Source of the DNA: Perkinsus marinus ATCC 50983
Taxonomy: Eukaryota > Perkinsozoa > Perkinsida > Perkinsidae
Reading direction: 5' to 3'
DNA: 41,027 bases
Assembly (NCBI RefSeq): GCF_000006405.1
Contig: NW_003206190.1
Coordinates: 42,585 to 83,611, forward strand
Made by a program: the position numbers and the translations under genes. Below, in pieces: positions 13,401-23,979 of this stretch (its first letter is position 1; every line of letters starts with the position of its first letter). A model generated the notes under the pieces. The model was not told the origin of the DNA, searched no databases, and saw only the letters and a program-made list of their open reading frames with translations.

Positions 13401-14706
13401 TTCTGTAGGCTCCTGAGATCTTTGGTATGCATGAGAATGCGAATATATCATTCCAGCAACAGGAAAGTGACGTGATCATCAACACAGTGTTGTCGATCCA
13501 ACCCCGAGAGTCGGGGGGAGGCGGCGGCCGGAGTGCTGACGAGATCGTCTACGAGCTCGCCATGCAAATGATCGATAGGCTGCCTGAGCCCATCACAGAG
13601 GCTTCGGCTTCTCCTGGTGTGTTTGCTGTGAATGACCAGGGGATGATGGGAAGTCTAGGTGAGATGAAAGTTCTTAGCGGAGCGATGCAGACTGGTGCTG
13701 TAGGAACCTGTCTGTCGCAAGAGATGAGTCGATTCAATAAACTGATCGGTCGGATGAAGAAGACTCTGGAGGAGCTGCAGAAAGCTATCAAAGGCCTCAT
13801 CGTCATGACGGCTGACCTCGACGCGATGTTCAGCGCCTTGCAAAATAACTATGTATGAACATTCGGTTGAGTCGCCATTATTGTTGTAACAGATACCTTC
13901 GTTATGGGAAGCTGTTGCATATCCTTCATTGAAGCCACTAGCCTCATGGTTTGAAGATATGATCAGTAGCCTCTGGCGATGTTGACCGTACAGTAGGGGC
14001 CGTTTCAGATCGAGTGGAGTTCTTCCGAGACTGGGTCGTCAATGACCAGCCTGTCGCCTATTGGATCAGCGCCTTCTATTTCCCTCAAGGCTTCCTCACA
14101 GCGGTAAGCTCCGACTCTAACATTGAATGGCCATGGCCCCTCAGGTGCTGCAAGCCTACTCCCGTTACTATATGGTACCTGTTGACATTCTCGGCTTCGA
14201 ATTCGTCGTTCAAGATTTTGACGATCCCCTCAATGAAGTTGATGAGCCTCCTACAGAGGGTTGCCTTGTCTATGGTGAGGGCTTTGATTACTCGCTCCCC
14301 TGCTGACATGGCTCAGGTCTTTACATGGATGGCTGCCGATGGGACTATGAGGAGATGGTCCTTGAGGACCAGGAGCCCGGTAAGGCACCGCTGAGGTCTG
14401 CTACTGCTGTTGTGATGTGTTCGTTGGTAGGCGTCATGTACGTTAACGCTCCCACGATACACTTCTTGCCCTGCAAGAACTACAAGATTGATCCCGAGCA
14501 ATACTCCTGTCCACTGTATAAGACCAGCGTTCGCGCAGGTAGGCTTTTCATCAGCATGTTAACTGGTTATAGGCGACGGTATAGGTACACTGTCCACGAC
14601 TGGGCATTCTACGAATTTCGTATTGGCTATCGAGATGGACACTAATATGCCTAAGGACCATTGGGTGCTTAGAGGAGCTGCTCTGTTGACCATGCTCAAT
14701 GACTGA
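1495..14706 (+). CDS. Axonemal dynein heavy chain, inner-arm DNAH1/DNAH6-like (5' end incomplete)
   Basis: Microtubule minus-end motor of the flagellar axoneme, split by many short GT-AG introns (for example 1665-1710, 1843-1894, 2307-2352, 2532-2580, 2648-2694, 4747-4891, 5477-5526). Joined exons read through the tail and linker (about 1.5-4.7 kb), then AAA1 with Walker [10 protein letters not shown] (4947-4973) and [11 protein letters not shown]2 GPTTGGKT (5944-5967), AAA3 GMTGVGKS (7048-7071), and AAA4 GVGGSGRQS (about 8107-8133). The stalk coiled coil and microtubule-binding domain follow (about 8.8-10.0 kb), then AAA5, AAA6 and the C-terminal domain with [15 protein letters not shown]. 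It stops at TGA 14704-14706. The largest exon runs from 5527 to about 9.2 kb. All joins checked keep frame, so the motor looks intact. Visible coding is shorter than the usual 4,000-4,500 residues, so N-terminal tail exons probably lie left of 1495. Subclass is inferred from AAA1-AAA2 and C-terminal wording. Confidence 0.93.
4773..4845 (-). tRNA. tRNA-Glu (anticodon CTC)
   Basis: Read on the minus strand, the seven-base acceptor arm TCCGATG pairs perfectly with CATCGGA, followed by discriminator A. The anticodon stem CGTGG/CCACG closes the loop CTCTCAC, giving anticodon CTC. The T arm GGGG-TTCGAGT-CCCC is perfect, and the D arm has the usual GG. A TTTT tract directly downstream fits RNA polymerase III termination. 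The gene is 73 nt with no intron. It lies antisense inside the dynein intron 4747-4891, just before the AAA1 exon. Confidence 0.95.
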
Positions 14707-15590
14707 CATGTTGTTATTGTGCTGTGCCTATGTCCTGTGAGATGTGTTGATAGAGTAAATAAAGTTGAAGGCCACATCGAAGCATTCATTTCATCACGGG
14801 TCATCACCAGAAAGCAAAGGTTGAACTTGTGACAGGGCGGTATAACTAGATGTAGCAATAGACTCGTCAATTGGTATGTCACGATACTAAGTCTGCGTGT
14901 TCTACCAGTGGCGTATTGTCATTTGCCTACGATCGATGGCTCAATGCCTCATACTAATAATGAAATCACAGTACTGTGCATGTACCACAATTGCATGAGA
15001 CTGTAGGGACAGTAGGAGGAAGTTGCAACGTATAAGAGCCATCATCATCATCATCTGTAGCAGCAATAGGCTAACGTGACACCTGTCGAGGGTGCTCCTC
15101 AGCCTTGTAGGTCTCACAGTATCGAATGATTACGGCGATAACCCTTTTTTCATCGCGTGATGGGCTTACTAGGGGAGGAGCTCACAGGGGATGGGCTTAC
15201 AGCACTCCTTATAAAATCTACCCAGTGTAGGTCCCTCATCGAATGAGCTCGCTGGCCACGAAATTCACCTGACAGTTCGTGTTGCCCGAGAGGTACCTTG
15301 CGGACCTGCATTGTTTCTTCCTTATCGCCACGTGATCGTGATTTCTGATCGAATATATATTGGGCGCGCGCTTTTTACATTTATTCTCATCGAGCAACCT
15401 CTGATTCGCAAAATTGTTGAGTTGTAGGAAAAGTGTGAAATGTGACAGTCTCTTCTATAGACTCGTAATCAGAATGAGAATGCGTATCCAAGGTTGTATC
15501 TTGGAAGATGCAAAACAGGTCCGATTTAAGGCCATGTTGTCCTCTGCAGGGTTTACCCTTTACTGTTTTATACCCCCAAACTGTCCCACT
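14707..15590. other. Non-coding spacer between dynein and GOT1
   Basis: No convincing exon is seen on either strand. The stretch should hold the dynein 3' UTR (AATAAA-like AGTAAATAAAG near 14754-14764), a short (CAT)n run near 15040-15053, a partial direct repeat of GATGGGCTTAC near 15161 and 15199, and the GOT1 promoter and leader. No canonical promoter element can be assigned with confidence. Confidence 0.5.
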
Positions 15591-16077
15591 ATGATTGACG
15601 ACAACCGAAGTAGATTTCTCTCTCTGTCTTCCCCTCACCCACCCGGTATCTTTTCTCAGAGATCGGCATCGGGCTGTGCCTCCTGGGCCTCGTATGCTTC
15701 TTCTTGGGCGTTATATTCTTCTTCGATAGAGCATTGTTGGCTTTAGGAAATGTAGTATTGGGATCGGAACTCACCTCTGATTTTCCCCTTACCACTCCCT
15801 CGCCAACTCTCATGGATGTACAACATGCTAACGAGTACACTCTATTCGGAGTATTACTACGTATTGCATATCTTTATATGACAGCATGAATCTGTGAATG
15901 TTGTAGCCATAGGTAAATCACGGTTGGACAAAATCTCCTATAAAAACCCCCCTTCTACCTCAGTAGAGTGTACTTGAGAACTTTCTCTCGGTCAGATGGC
16001 GTTCCTTGTGGGGCTTTCGTTCTTGCTCGGTATACACAAGACGTCGCGTTTCTTCCTTCGGAAAGAAAAGGCAACAG

Positions 16078-16152
<75 letters not shown>

Positions 16153-16509
16153 ACATTCTGCGTCCCGTAGCATCGCCTCTCTCTCCCCTTAGGTTCGGTA
16201 TGTTTTTTCGCTGGTTTCGCCCTGGTCATCTACGGCTATGCATTTGTCGGCTTTCTCGTGGAGGCTTACGGCTTTTGGAAATTATTTGCGTATTATTCTG
16301 CTGGTCAGTCGCATTGAAAAGACGCCTATATTTCAGAGCTTTCCTTCCCAACGTAATGCACTCACTGAAGTTGATACCGGGCGTTGGCTTCATACTCAGC
16401 GTGCCGCCTCTGAAATGGGTACTATAAGGGATTGACGCTAAGCTGTTTCGGATAATGCCGTTTTCAGGTTGCAGACTATGCTTACGATCAGCGAAGACTT
16501 CCGTTGTAA
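15591..16509 (+). CDS. GOT1: GOT1/GOLT1-family Golgi vesicle-transport membrane protein
   Basis: Small tetraspanning membrane protein of the ER-Golgi pathway. Six exons join without a frame break: 15591-15609, 15660-15751, 15996-16077, 16193-16289, 16337-16418 and 16468-16509, giving 137 residues, the usual size of the family (about 138). The protein starts MIDDNRKIGIGLCLLG, has the family motif FFDRALLALGN at the end of the first hairpin, then FLVGLSFLLGI, the basic segment HKTSRFFLRKEKATG, a long hydrophobic hairpin, and LKLIPGVGFILSVPP near the end. The ATG at 15591 is chosen because it gives the conserved short acidic N-terminus after splicing. The second intron is 244 nt and the third begins with a long GTA microsatellite. 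Identification is by family knowledge plus intact motifs, and it is strong. Confidence 0.92.
16078..16152 (+). repeat. (GTA)25 microsatellite at the donor of GOT1 intron 3
   Basis: Twenty-five uninterrupted GTA triplets start at the first base of the intron 16078-16192. The donor GT is therefore the first of 25 identical GTAGTA sites. Retained in the mRNA, each triplet would add one residue in frame. Confidence 0.97.
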
Positions 16510-16560
16510 GTGCATCGTGGATTGTCACCGAGCTGGGGTGGTGATTGCAGTGTTATCGAT

Positions 16561-16584
16561 CATCATCATCATCATCATCATCAT
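16561..16584 (+). repeat. (CAT)8 microsatellite
   Basis: Eight perfect CAT triplets in the spacer between GOT1 and the next + strand gene. A shorter related run lies near 15040. No coding role is apparent. Confidence 0.9.
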
Positions 16585-16824
16585 CACTGAGGCACATTGA
16601 GCAGCGGCCCATCGTCGGCGTCCCATTATAGCTGTACATTTGTCATCCTCATCGTCGTAGTTGGTGATAGTAAGCAGCGATGCTTCGAAAGGTGGAGCAG
16701 TAGTATTACTGGGAGTCGGGTTGGTAAATTAGGAGTATCCAATGGTTGGATAGCGGAAGATTCAGAATAGGCCCAAGATAGTGCCACGGAGAATATTCGT
16801 GCTGTTTTCCGTTCTTGGAGTACA

Positions 16825-19471
16825 ATGAATGCTATCGACGGAGTTAAGGGCACTCAACAACATCAGTGGACACTGCCGCCCCCCCAGAGGGAACGTTGGG
16901 AATCTCGACGTCTCTTTGAGTGGATGGTCGTCAGTGATGTCATTTGTGATCTCTCTGGCGAATCCGTGACAGCAGTGGCGCCTCTGAGGTGTCCCATCGT
17001 TTTTTCGGTGAGAAGGGGTAAGATTGCCGACAATTCTCTTCGCATTCAACACTGTAGGCGTCTAGTGATAGCAGGGGTTGTGTATATCCCAAGCAGGAGG
17101 TATAAAATTCCGTTATGGAGATCATATGCAGATTCTTCCGGATGAGATGATCTTTGTTGTGTTACGACCAGGGGAGGGTGCGGCCTTTCAAAGTTGGTCG
17201 TTCAGCAATGACAGTCACAAGTGCACCATTTGATCCATGGTCGTATATAGGTAGACGAGCTGCTTGGAGGAGCACCACTGAGGTTGTAGTTGTAGATAAC
17301 GTGCCTGGCGTCGAGGTCATGCCCAAGTACCGGGGCCCAGCAGTTAGCCCTGCGGTTCGCCACTACCGCCAACTGCTGGCGCAGAACGAAGTGGCCTATC
17401 AACGGAGTGTGACCGGAACTCGGAGTGCTATTGAGCGACCAAGGGTTGCTCGAAAACCAGAAGGAGAGGGTTCGGCAGGGATCACTGCAGCATCGTCCTC
17501 GTCGTCGTCGTCCAGGTGATGAAGGATTCCATGACTTGATGCATGTGAAGTTCAGGCGCAGATCTAGTTCGGTGTCGCACGCCAGCTCAAAATCGTCTCG
17601 AGTGGCCAGCAGTAGATGTCCAAGTATTAGGGCGACCCTTGGGGGCTCGCGAGTAGAAGATGGGTAGCGATGAGTCATCGTCGTCGTTGAGCTGGGATCG
17701 GGCATCTTCATCGTTCAGAACGTTGAGTTCGGTGGAGTCGGCGCAGGCTGGGAAAACTCGTGAAGAACTTCGTAAGCTTAGGCATACCACTCCTCGGCCA
17801 CATCCTGATTGATCAGGCCTGATAGCGGGCATCCCAACAGTAGTCGACTTCCCATATCAGTGCAGTGTGGGATGGAAACCGAGGTGAGCCCCCAAGGGTG
17901 ATGAGAAGAAGTTGTTTCCGCAGAGCACCGAATCGACCAGCACAATACTCGTTCAATCCCATACGCCACACTGTGGATAAGTTCATCGTTGATGCAGCGA
18001 CAGGCGAAATGCGGCAATACAAAACGAAGCGGACGACCAACTACTTGGAGGTTGGTATTCTGGGAAGTGTCCAGCGAAGTGTTGCTCTTAGGCTTCGGCA
18101 TGTGACGCTGTGGCATTCAATAGGAAGAAGGGGGTTGTTGAATGGAGTGACCTGCAGCATCGTACCAACCCACGGTGGAACAGGGCGTGAGCAGTACTTG
18201 ACTGGAAGTAAGAGAGAATGCTCCTATTCAGATACCACCGAGACTTTACCAAGAACGGTAGAATGTTTCACCGAATCACTGGTGGGTGGTTCGTGATTCG
18301 TCGGTTGGAATGCCTCTTGCGAACAGGTCCGATGTGCAAGATGTACGATATTGCAGCACGCAATAAGGAGCCGAACCCTCTACGTGTTGGAAGGTGAAGT
18401 GCCTTGCTTTCCCCCATGTTGGTCATCGTCGTTGTTCGTATCACTTCTGTTGCGTTTTGGGAAATAGTTGGGGGGATTGCATCAACCTGAAAGACCGTCA
18501 GACTCAATGACAACGAAACATCATAAGAGCCAACTCCCTAAAGCAGCGGATTTCTCGCACACTGTAAGCCGCTAAACTCTCGAGTGAGGGAAGTACGCTT
18601 CTGCTCAGCCAAGCAAGAACATCTCATGGGAGAGGCTGATGGCTTTTCTGAACCCAGCCCGTCTTGAACACCCTCACATAGCGCAGCGCTTAGCGCTCTT
18701 CGCTTTGTAAGTGTCTCTCCCCTAGTCGGAACAGCAACACCACCTTCTGTTTCAGTTATGGGCCATCGGACGAGGATGGATTTCTTAGGTATACAAATTT
18801 TGGACATTTCTTAGTACTTTGAGTTCTTCAGAGGTGGCTATCTTGGCCGTCACAAAGTTACTGACTTCGAGATCAATAGAATGGCGCGGGAATGCTACGA
18901 GACGGAGCTCGTGAATATTCTAAATAGGCCCAAGGTGGGTTGGAGCCTCGGAAGGGGGATGCTCACTGAGGGTCTCAGGATACGCTCATGGTCATCGTAG
19001 CGGAGCTTTTGCCGAAGGCCCTCGATCTTGAATATACGGAAAAGGACGTGGAGACACTACTGGCGCGCACTACGAGGGATTCCGACGGTCACATGCAATT
19101 TTCGGACCTCCAGCCGTAGGTGGACCGGCAGCTAGCTTGACCGCGCATCGACTTCGTTCAGTGTTATAATCAACGATTTCCAGCGGAGGCTTCGGGGGGT
19201 GATAGAGAAGTCACGCAGCTCAGCCACATCACACAGTAATGGATTGCCCTACCAGAGTGCACAGGCCAGTCGCCTGTAGGTTACGTGATGTTTCTAATGA
19301 CAGCTCCCTTCTCTCAGGGCTGCAGTTAGTCGAAAAAAGAAGCTTCTGCCGAATCAGGAATTCGAGGTTTTGTCGAGCAAGCTCCACCGCGGTGCGACCC
19401 TGGTTGCCCCGTTGGAGGACCAGAATAGATCGGTATCTTTATCGGCTAATGTGAGGTCCACCAGACAGTGA
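16825..19471 (+). CDS. Unrecognised multi-exon protein with degenerate C-terminal EF-hand loops
   Basis: About 15 short exons can be joined in phase from ATG 16825 (or an upstream exon) to TGA 19469-19471. Segments in order: a basic/aromatic N-terminus (LPPPQRERWESRRLFEWM); a beta-like stretch with ILPDEMIFVVLRPGEG; VEVMPKYRGPAVSPAVRHY; a Ser-rich linker near 17.5-17.75 kb; KFIVDAATGEMRQYKTKR; GVVEWSDLQHRTNPRWN; RDFTKNGRMFHRITGP; then PSDEDGFLRYFE and TRDSDGHMQFSD, two EF-hand-like loops that keep D3, D5, G6 and the residue at 12 but lack Asp at position 1. The C-terminus is basic. Example introns: about 18057-18101, 18280-18325, and one ending before DTLMVIVAELLP at about 18978. A ciliary role is possible given the organism but is a guess. 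The 5' end and some splice sites are uncertain. Confidence 0.6.
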
Positions 19472-19715
19472 TGATATAATTCGTCATTCAAAGGTGCAAT
19501 TGATTCGAAGGCTGGGCCCAACCCACGACCGTTGGGACCGCTACTGCGCCTTACGCCAGGGCGCTGCGCTGACTGGTCACAATCAACGCCTTGCGAAACT
19601 ACGTGCTCCATGATTTATGTCTTGCAAACGATGTGTTGTTTTTTGAGTACTACTACTAACACGAAGCCAGGGAGAGGTGAAAAAAGAATAACGTGTCACT
19701 CTAGCAACAAGCGGG

Positions 19716-21287
19716 TTAATCGACAATATTGGCAGCCCCCAGTGCCACAAGGAGATCGGGGTCGAGCTCAGTATGGAAGCGCGGATCCGCATCCTCGAAG
19801 GCAGCATACACGGTGTCCTGTACAATAGGCATGCGACTGGCGCCTCCCGCGAAGACGACGTCAGAGACGTATCTGAAGGAGCGGCCTCAACATGAACGGT
19901 TGGTGACACCTCACTCGGGGTCTAGCATAACCAACCGCATACTGCGATGCATCGTGTCGTATATTCGGTCCAATAGTTCGCTGGCTGCCTCGGCAAACTC
20001 GTCTCGGGTGATGAGTTGACCACCACAGACAGTCGTATTCTCCCGTACTGTAAGCTCTCTTTTCACCCTCTCAGCCATCACATTCGAGTAACTGCGTTCG
20101 ACAAGCTGTTGAGGTATACATTCAAGTCACGTCGGTACTGTTCAGGATGATCCGGATTCTGCCGTTTGCATTTCTGGTTGATGAGCTTGGCTAGCACTCT
20201 GTCAAAGTCCTGACCGCCCAGCTGCTGATCTCCTGATGTCGATAGGACCTGCGAATGGGCCCTCTGATGAGCATTCACAACGCTCAGACCTACGTTGATG
20301 CTGCCAGAGAATGTGGCTACTTGCAGCACTGAGACATCCAGGGTCCCTCCGCCGAGATCGAAAACCACCACAACACGAGAGCTCGCTCCACCTGACCGTT
20401 GATGAAGATTGTAACTGAAGACAGAATGACAACACTGAAGTACCTCAAAGAACGACTCACGCCACTGCTGCTGCCACTGGCTCGTCGATCAGTCTGGTGA
20501 CTGTGAGACCGAGCTCCTCGTACACCCGTCGAGTAGCGTCCCTCTGAAGTTGATTGAATTCCACCGGCACGCAAATGACAACCTTCTTGGAAGCTCCCGA
20601 GCTGCCAACGATTGCTTCAACCTAGAACGAGTGTAGCAGTGGTTATAATCACCTGGAAGACCTACCGATTTGAGCAGCTCCTTCACCACTTGAACGCCCA
20701 CATCCACAGGCGACACTGACAATGTACCGTTAAGCACCGAGAAGAGCACCTCATCTGTAGAGTTCGGCGACGGCACCACTTTGAATGGATGAGCATCGGA
20801 GTCGGAGGACCTGCACGTTGACTGCTGATACCAGCGAGCAACGTCGCCGTCCTACACCTCCTCAATTCCCTTCCCTATGAATCGTTTAGCATGGTAGATC
20901 GTATCCTCCAGGAACAGTTCTTGCCGTGTCACCGCGGCGTCACCGACAGCAGCAGTCCCATTCGGGAAGTAGCTTACTATTGATGGTACAAGAGGCGAGT
21001 CTGAACATGACCCAACTTCCTACAGTCTCAACAGGAGAGGGGGGCACCCACTCGTTGAATAATGGTTCACAACAGTAGGGCTGACCGATTTCTCAGCATC
21101 TGCCGGCTTTATCGCCGCTACAGAAAACGACGTACCGAGATCAATACCGACGACCTAAAGGAGTCATGATAGCAGTGGCCAGGGGGCTCCCTACGTAGCT
21201 CGGCGAGCGGTAACCAAAATGGGCGAGGACGGCTGACAGCGCTGCTATGAGCACAGCCACAACAAACACGGCCTGGGGTTCCAACAT
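19716..21287 (-). CDS. HSPA13: HSPA13/STCH-like ER Hsp70 ATPase
   Basis: Hsp70-family ATPase of the secretory pathway lumen. The N-terminus (ATG 21285-21287) is a signal sequence or membrane anchor, [20 protein letters not shown]. After a ~40-nt intron comes phosphate-1 [14 protein letters not shown]. Later exons give [41 protein letters not shown], phosphate-2 [33 protein letters not shown], and the adenosine motif [15 protein letters not shown]. The protein ends ALGAANIVD, stop at 19716-19718. The anchor, the ATPase core alone and the absence of a peptide-binding domain match vertebrate HSPA13 rather than BiP or cytosolic Hsp70. Several short introns are needed; one joins MLDPE to YVSDVV near 19.87-19.91 kb. 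It ends 244 bp from the convergent EF-hand-like gene and starts 94 bp after the PCID2-like stop. Confidence 0.85.
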
Positions 21288-21381
21288 TGTGGAACAAAAA
21301 ACTACTACTGGGCAGAGTAACAGTCGGCGAACGAGACATCACAACGACGTGAAACGTGAGAGGAACGTATAGTGGAGGCAA

Positions 21382-22920
21382 TCATAACTCTCTGAGCTGC
21401 TCCCATGGGGGCTTCGGAAATGCATTACGAGTAGCGAGGACCAGAGTCCTTAGCTCATATGAGATGTAGCCCTGAACTCAGACGATCGACTGCCGAGATG
21501 GAAGTTCACAGGCATCTTCTACCTTGCAATAACCATAGAGCAGGAGCCGCGCTACAATGCCTTCAGCATAGGTATCACAGACGTGACCATCCTCATCATC
21601 TTCACTCACTCTCAAGGCCGCTGTGAGCACCGATACAGGCACTTGATTCGAGCCGTATATCGTCATAGTACGCTCCAGTAGATTCCTACTCGACACAATG
21701 TAGGCGTCTCCGGATAGGATCACCGCTCACCTGTAAACGCACCATACAAGCATGCCATCGAGGAAGAATGGTAATATCTGCCGTCCAGTGCCGGCATCGT
21801 CATCGAGGCTGAGAGCCTCCGTCCGACAACGCTGAGAGGAAGCACCTTCGTAACATCAGAGAGCCATACGATGAGAAAACGGACGTGTACTCGGTGGTCC
21901 ATAGTAACCCTCATACTATCTGACCGTTTGCGAATCTCGTGAATTGCGACGAACTGTATGGTTGCTAATTTCACCGGAAGGTATTGCGGAGTGCGGGATT
22001 CGAACCAGGGCGGTCCGCACAGCAACTCAGAAACATCACTGAGAATTATCCGACGACTATGTTACAAGCGAATAGACGATACAAGAGCAGTAGAATGCCG
22101 CCCTGTTCAATACGCGATTCACTCCGACGGTATGAGTATTTGCGTCCGCGCATAGATGTACGGACGCATACACAAACATGAGCCCTGCTCGCTCCTCAAA
22201 TAGCAGTGATCAACATTACTTCGTATTCTGCAAGGTTGCCCTGCCTGATGGCCCTCAACAACGGTGCCCACCGTGCCGTACTGATAAGAATCAATTCACA
22301 TGCTGTCCACCTCCACCAGACACCCCTACAGCTGGTTCCTCTCGAGCAGCTCCTTCGACGGCAATATCCCCTTCCTCACCTTGCAGGGTATAAGAAGGTT
22401 CAGTATACGCTGTTTGGCATGGATGTGACCGTCCGGACAGTATCTGAGGGACCAGGAATGGCCCTCACACTGCTACGACGACAGCCCCTACTTCAGGGCG
22501 TCGTCGAGTCGATGCTCAGCATCAGGCAGACGAGACTGGAAGAGTCTATGCCGGGCCCAGAAGTACTGAGTCTTCACTCGTATGGAGTTCGGGCAGAGGC
22601 TCAGGTACCTCTCATCGACGTTCCTACCGAGGAGCATTCAACCACAGCGGTTGGAAGATCCAACCGACCTCAAGATGGGCTCCAAAGCTGCGGGTTGCTC
22701 CATGGCAGTACATATCTGCATGATCTCTACCAACACTACAAACAGACCAGGCATGAGGGCTTTGTCATAACGAGTGTCTCGACGTATTCGTATGAATCTG
22801 ATCGAAGGACTCAGACGGTCATCGAGATGCACGCCAGTCCGACTCTTCTCGTAGAGCATCCAAAGCCCTCTGTTGATAGCGATGGTAATGCGAGCCGCCG
22901 CCTCCTCCGCTACTCCCCAT
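21382..22920 (-). CDS. PCID2: PCID2/Thp1-like PCI-domain protein (TREX-2 mRNA export)
   Basis: PCI-domain scaffold; relatives (PCID2, yeast Thp1) work in the nuclear TREX-2 mRNA-export complex. The start MGSSGGGGGSHYHRYQQRAL (ATG 22918-22920) is Gly-rich. Joined exons then give ALMPGLFVVLVEIMQIC, VKTQYFWARHRLFQSRLPDA, AKQRILNLLIPCKVRKGILP, LLRAIRQGNLAEYEVML, IEQGGILLLLYRL, AYIVSSRNLLERTMTIYG, VPVSVLTAALRVSED, and C-terminal KGYISYELRTLVLATRNAFP. This is the order and wording of the PCID2 family: LLPVK, then GNL, GIFL, YRNLFKKV, GYISH. Stop TGA is at 21382-21384. Most introns are about 50 nt. The intron or introns between about 21.72 and 22.09 kb are longer and their borders are not settled. 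It lies in tandem with the HSPA13-like gene, with only a short gap between them. Confidence 0.8.
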
Positions 22921-23188
22921 CGGACCTTCACACACAAGTTACCGCTACAGTAGCAACGACCATCATACTACCATCATCAGCATCAGACTCCTCGCTACTA
23001 CCAGACACCCTATGGTGAGAGTCGAGATACTTTGTGAACCTACTCGACACCTCCTACTATCCTCAGCACAGTCGAGATACTTCCTGGTAAACGCTGCTAC
23101 TTCTTGTAATACCGGCAACAGGATCGCTATTCGATGCATGTTACTGAGGCCACAGCTTCCACTCCGGCATGCATCTATGGTTGTATTA

Positions 23189-23979
23189 TTACTCGTCCTT
23201 CTCATCCACCTCCGCAGAGCTGCTGATGTCCGAATCACTCGGCGAGGCCATACTGCTGCTGCCACCCGCTGTGAAGCCGTTGTTAGGTCCCAACTCCCCT
23301 CGGTATACATCCGCTATCTCCCCTATGAGTGATGCCTACTACTGCCGCTAGAGCGACTCTCCGAGGCTTACGAAGGAGCTTGAGAATATGCGCTACGGCA
23401 TCAGCGGCGCCTCTTCCACTGTCGAGCACAACAGCGATCCTCTTGGACGAGAGCATCGCCAACTTGACAGTGTTAACAATAAAGGAAGGGTACTCCGCGA
23501 GCTCCTGGCCGCTGAGGAGGCACGACCATCAACTTCGTTATTGGCTCGGAAGAGGCCATTACATGACGGTTTTGAGATGATAGTCCGAGTCCCTCTGAAG
23601 GCCGCCCAAACCGTGGAGGACCGCTCGCATCGCTTGTCGAGCTGCATTGCCTGACACCCAGAGCGTGGTGATACTATCATCATCGACTGAGCCGAGGGAA
23701 AATGAGTCATCCAGAGTTCCACGAGGATGCTCTTACTACAACATGACGGTGTTAACAACATGCTTGAATCCATACGAGTGCTCCCATCATCCTTCGCCCT
23801 AGGCAAACCCTCTCAAACAGGATCGTGTTAGACAATTCTCAACACATTGGTGTGTCCCAGCCTCCCTCCTGCCCCTTTTGAACGTGAAGCGTCTCACCTT
23901 GATTATTATCCTCCTCTGTTGCCCAGTCCAATGAGCTCGCCAACTGCTCTACATAGTCCGCCAGTGTCGCCTCGTCCAT
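23189..23979 (-). CDS. Unrecognised small protein with acidic Ser-rich C-terminus
   Basis: Starts at ATG 23977-23979 with an acidic helix (MDEATLADYVEQLASSLDWA). After an intron beginning at 23897, an exon from about 23811 is open to about 23575, including MMIVSPRSGCQAMQLDKR and VWAAFRGTRTIISKP. A short intron leads to GQELAEYPSFIVNTVKLAML, SSKRIAVVLDSGRGAADAVA and HILKLL. A 49-nt intron then joins to EIADVYRGELGPNNGF and the tail SDSDISSSAEVDEKDE, stop TAA at 23189-23191. The predicted size is roughly 230-250 residues. The KRIAVVLDSGRGAADAV stretch looks like a beta-strand, loop and helix unit, but I cannot tie it to a family. A second frame is also open over part of the middle exon, so that exon's frame is less certain. 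Confidence 0.5.

Noticed and set aside
15955-16229. Poly-Tyr and poly-Thr open frames on the - strand, and a poly-Ser frame on the + strand
   Set aside because: They are translations of the GTA microsatellite inside a GOT1 intron.
22206-23018. 270-codon open frame on the + strand
   Set aside because: It lies opposite PCID2-like exons that join in phase and match that family in order; the + strand product resembles nothing.
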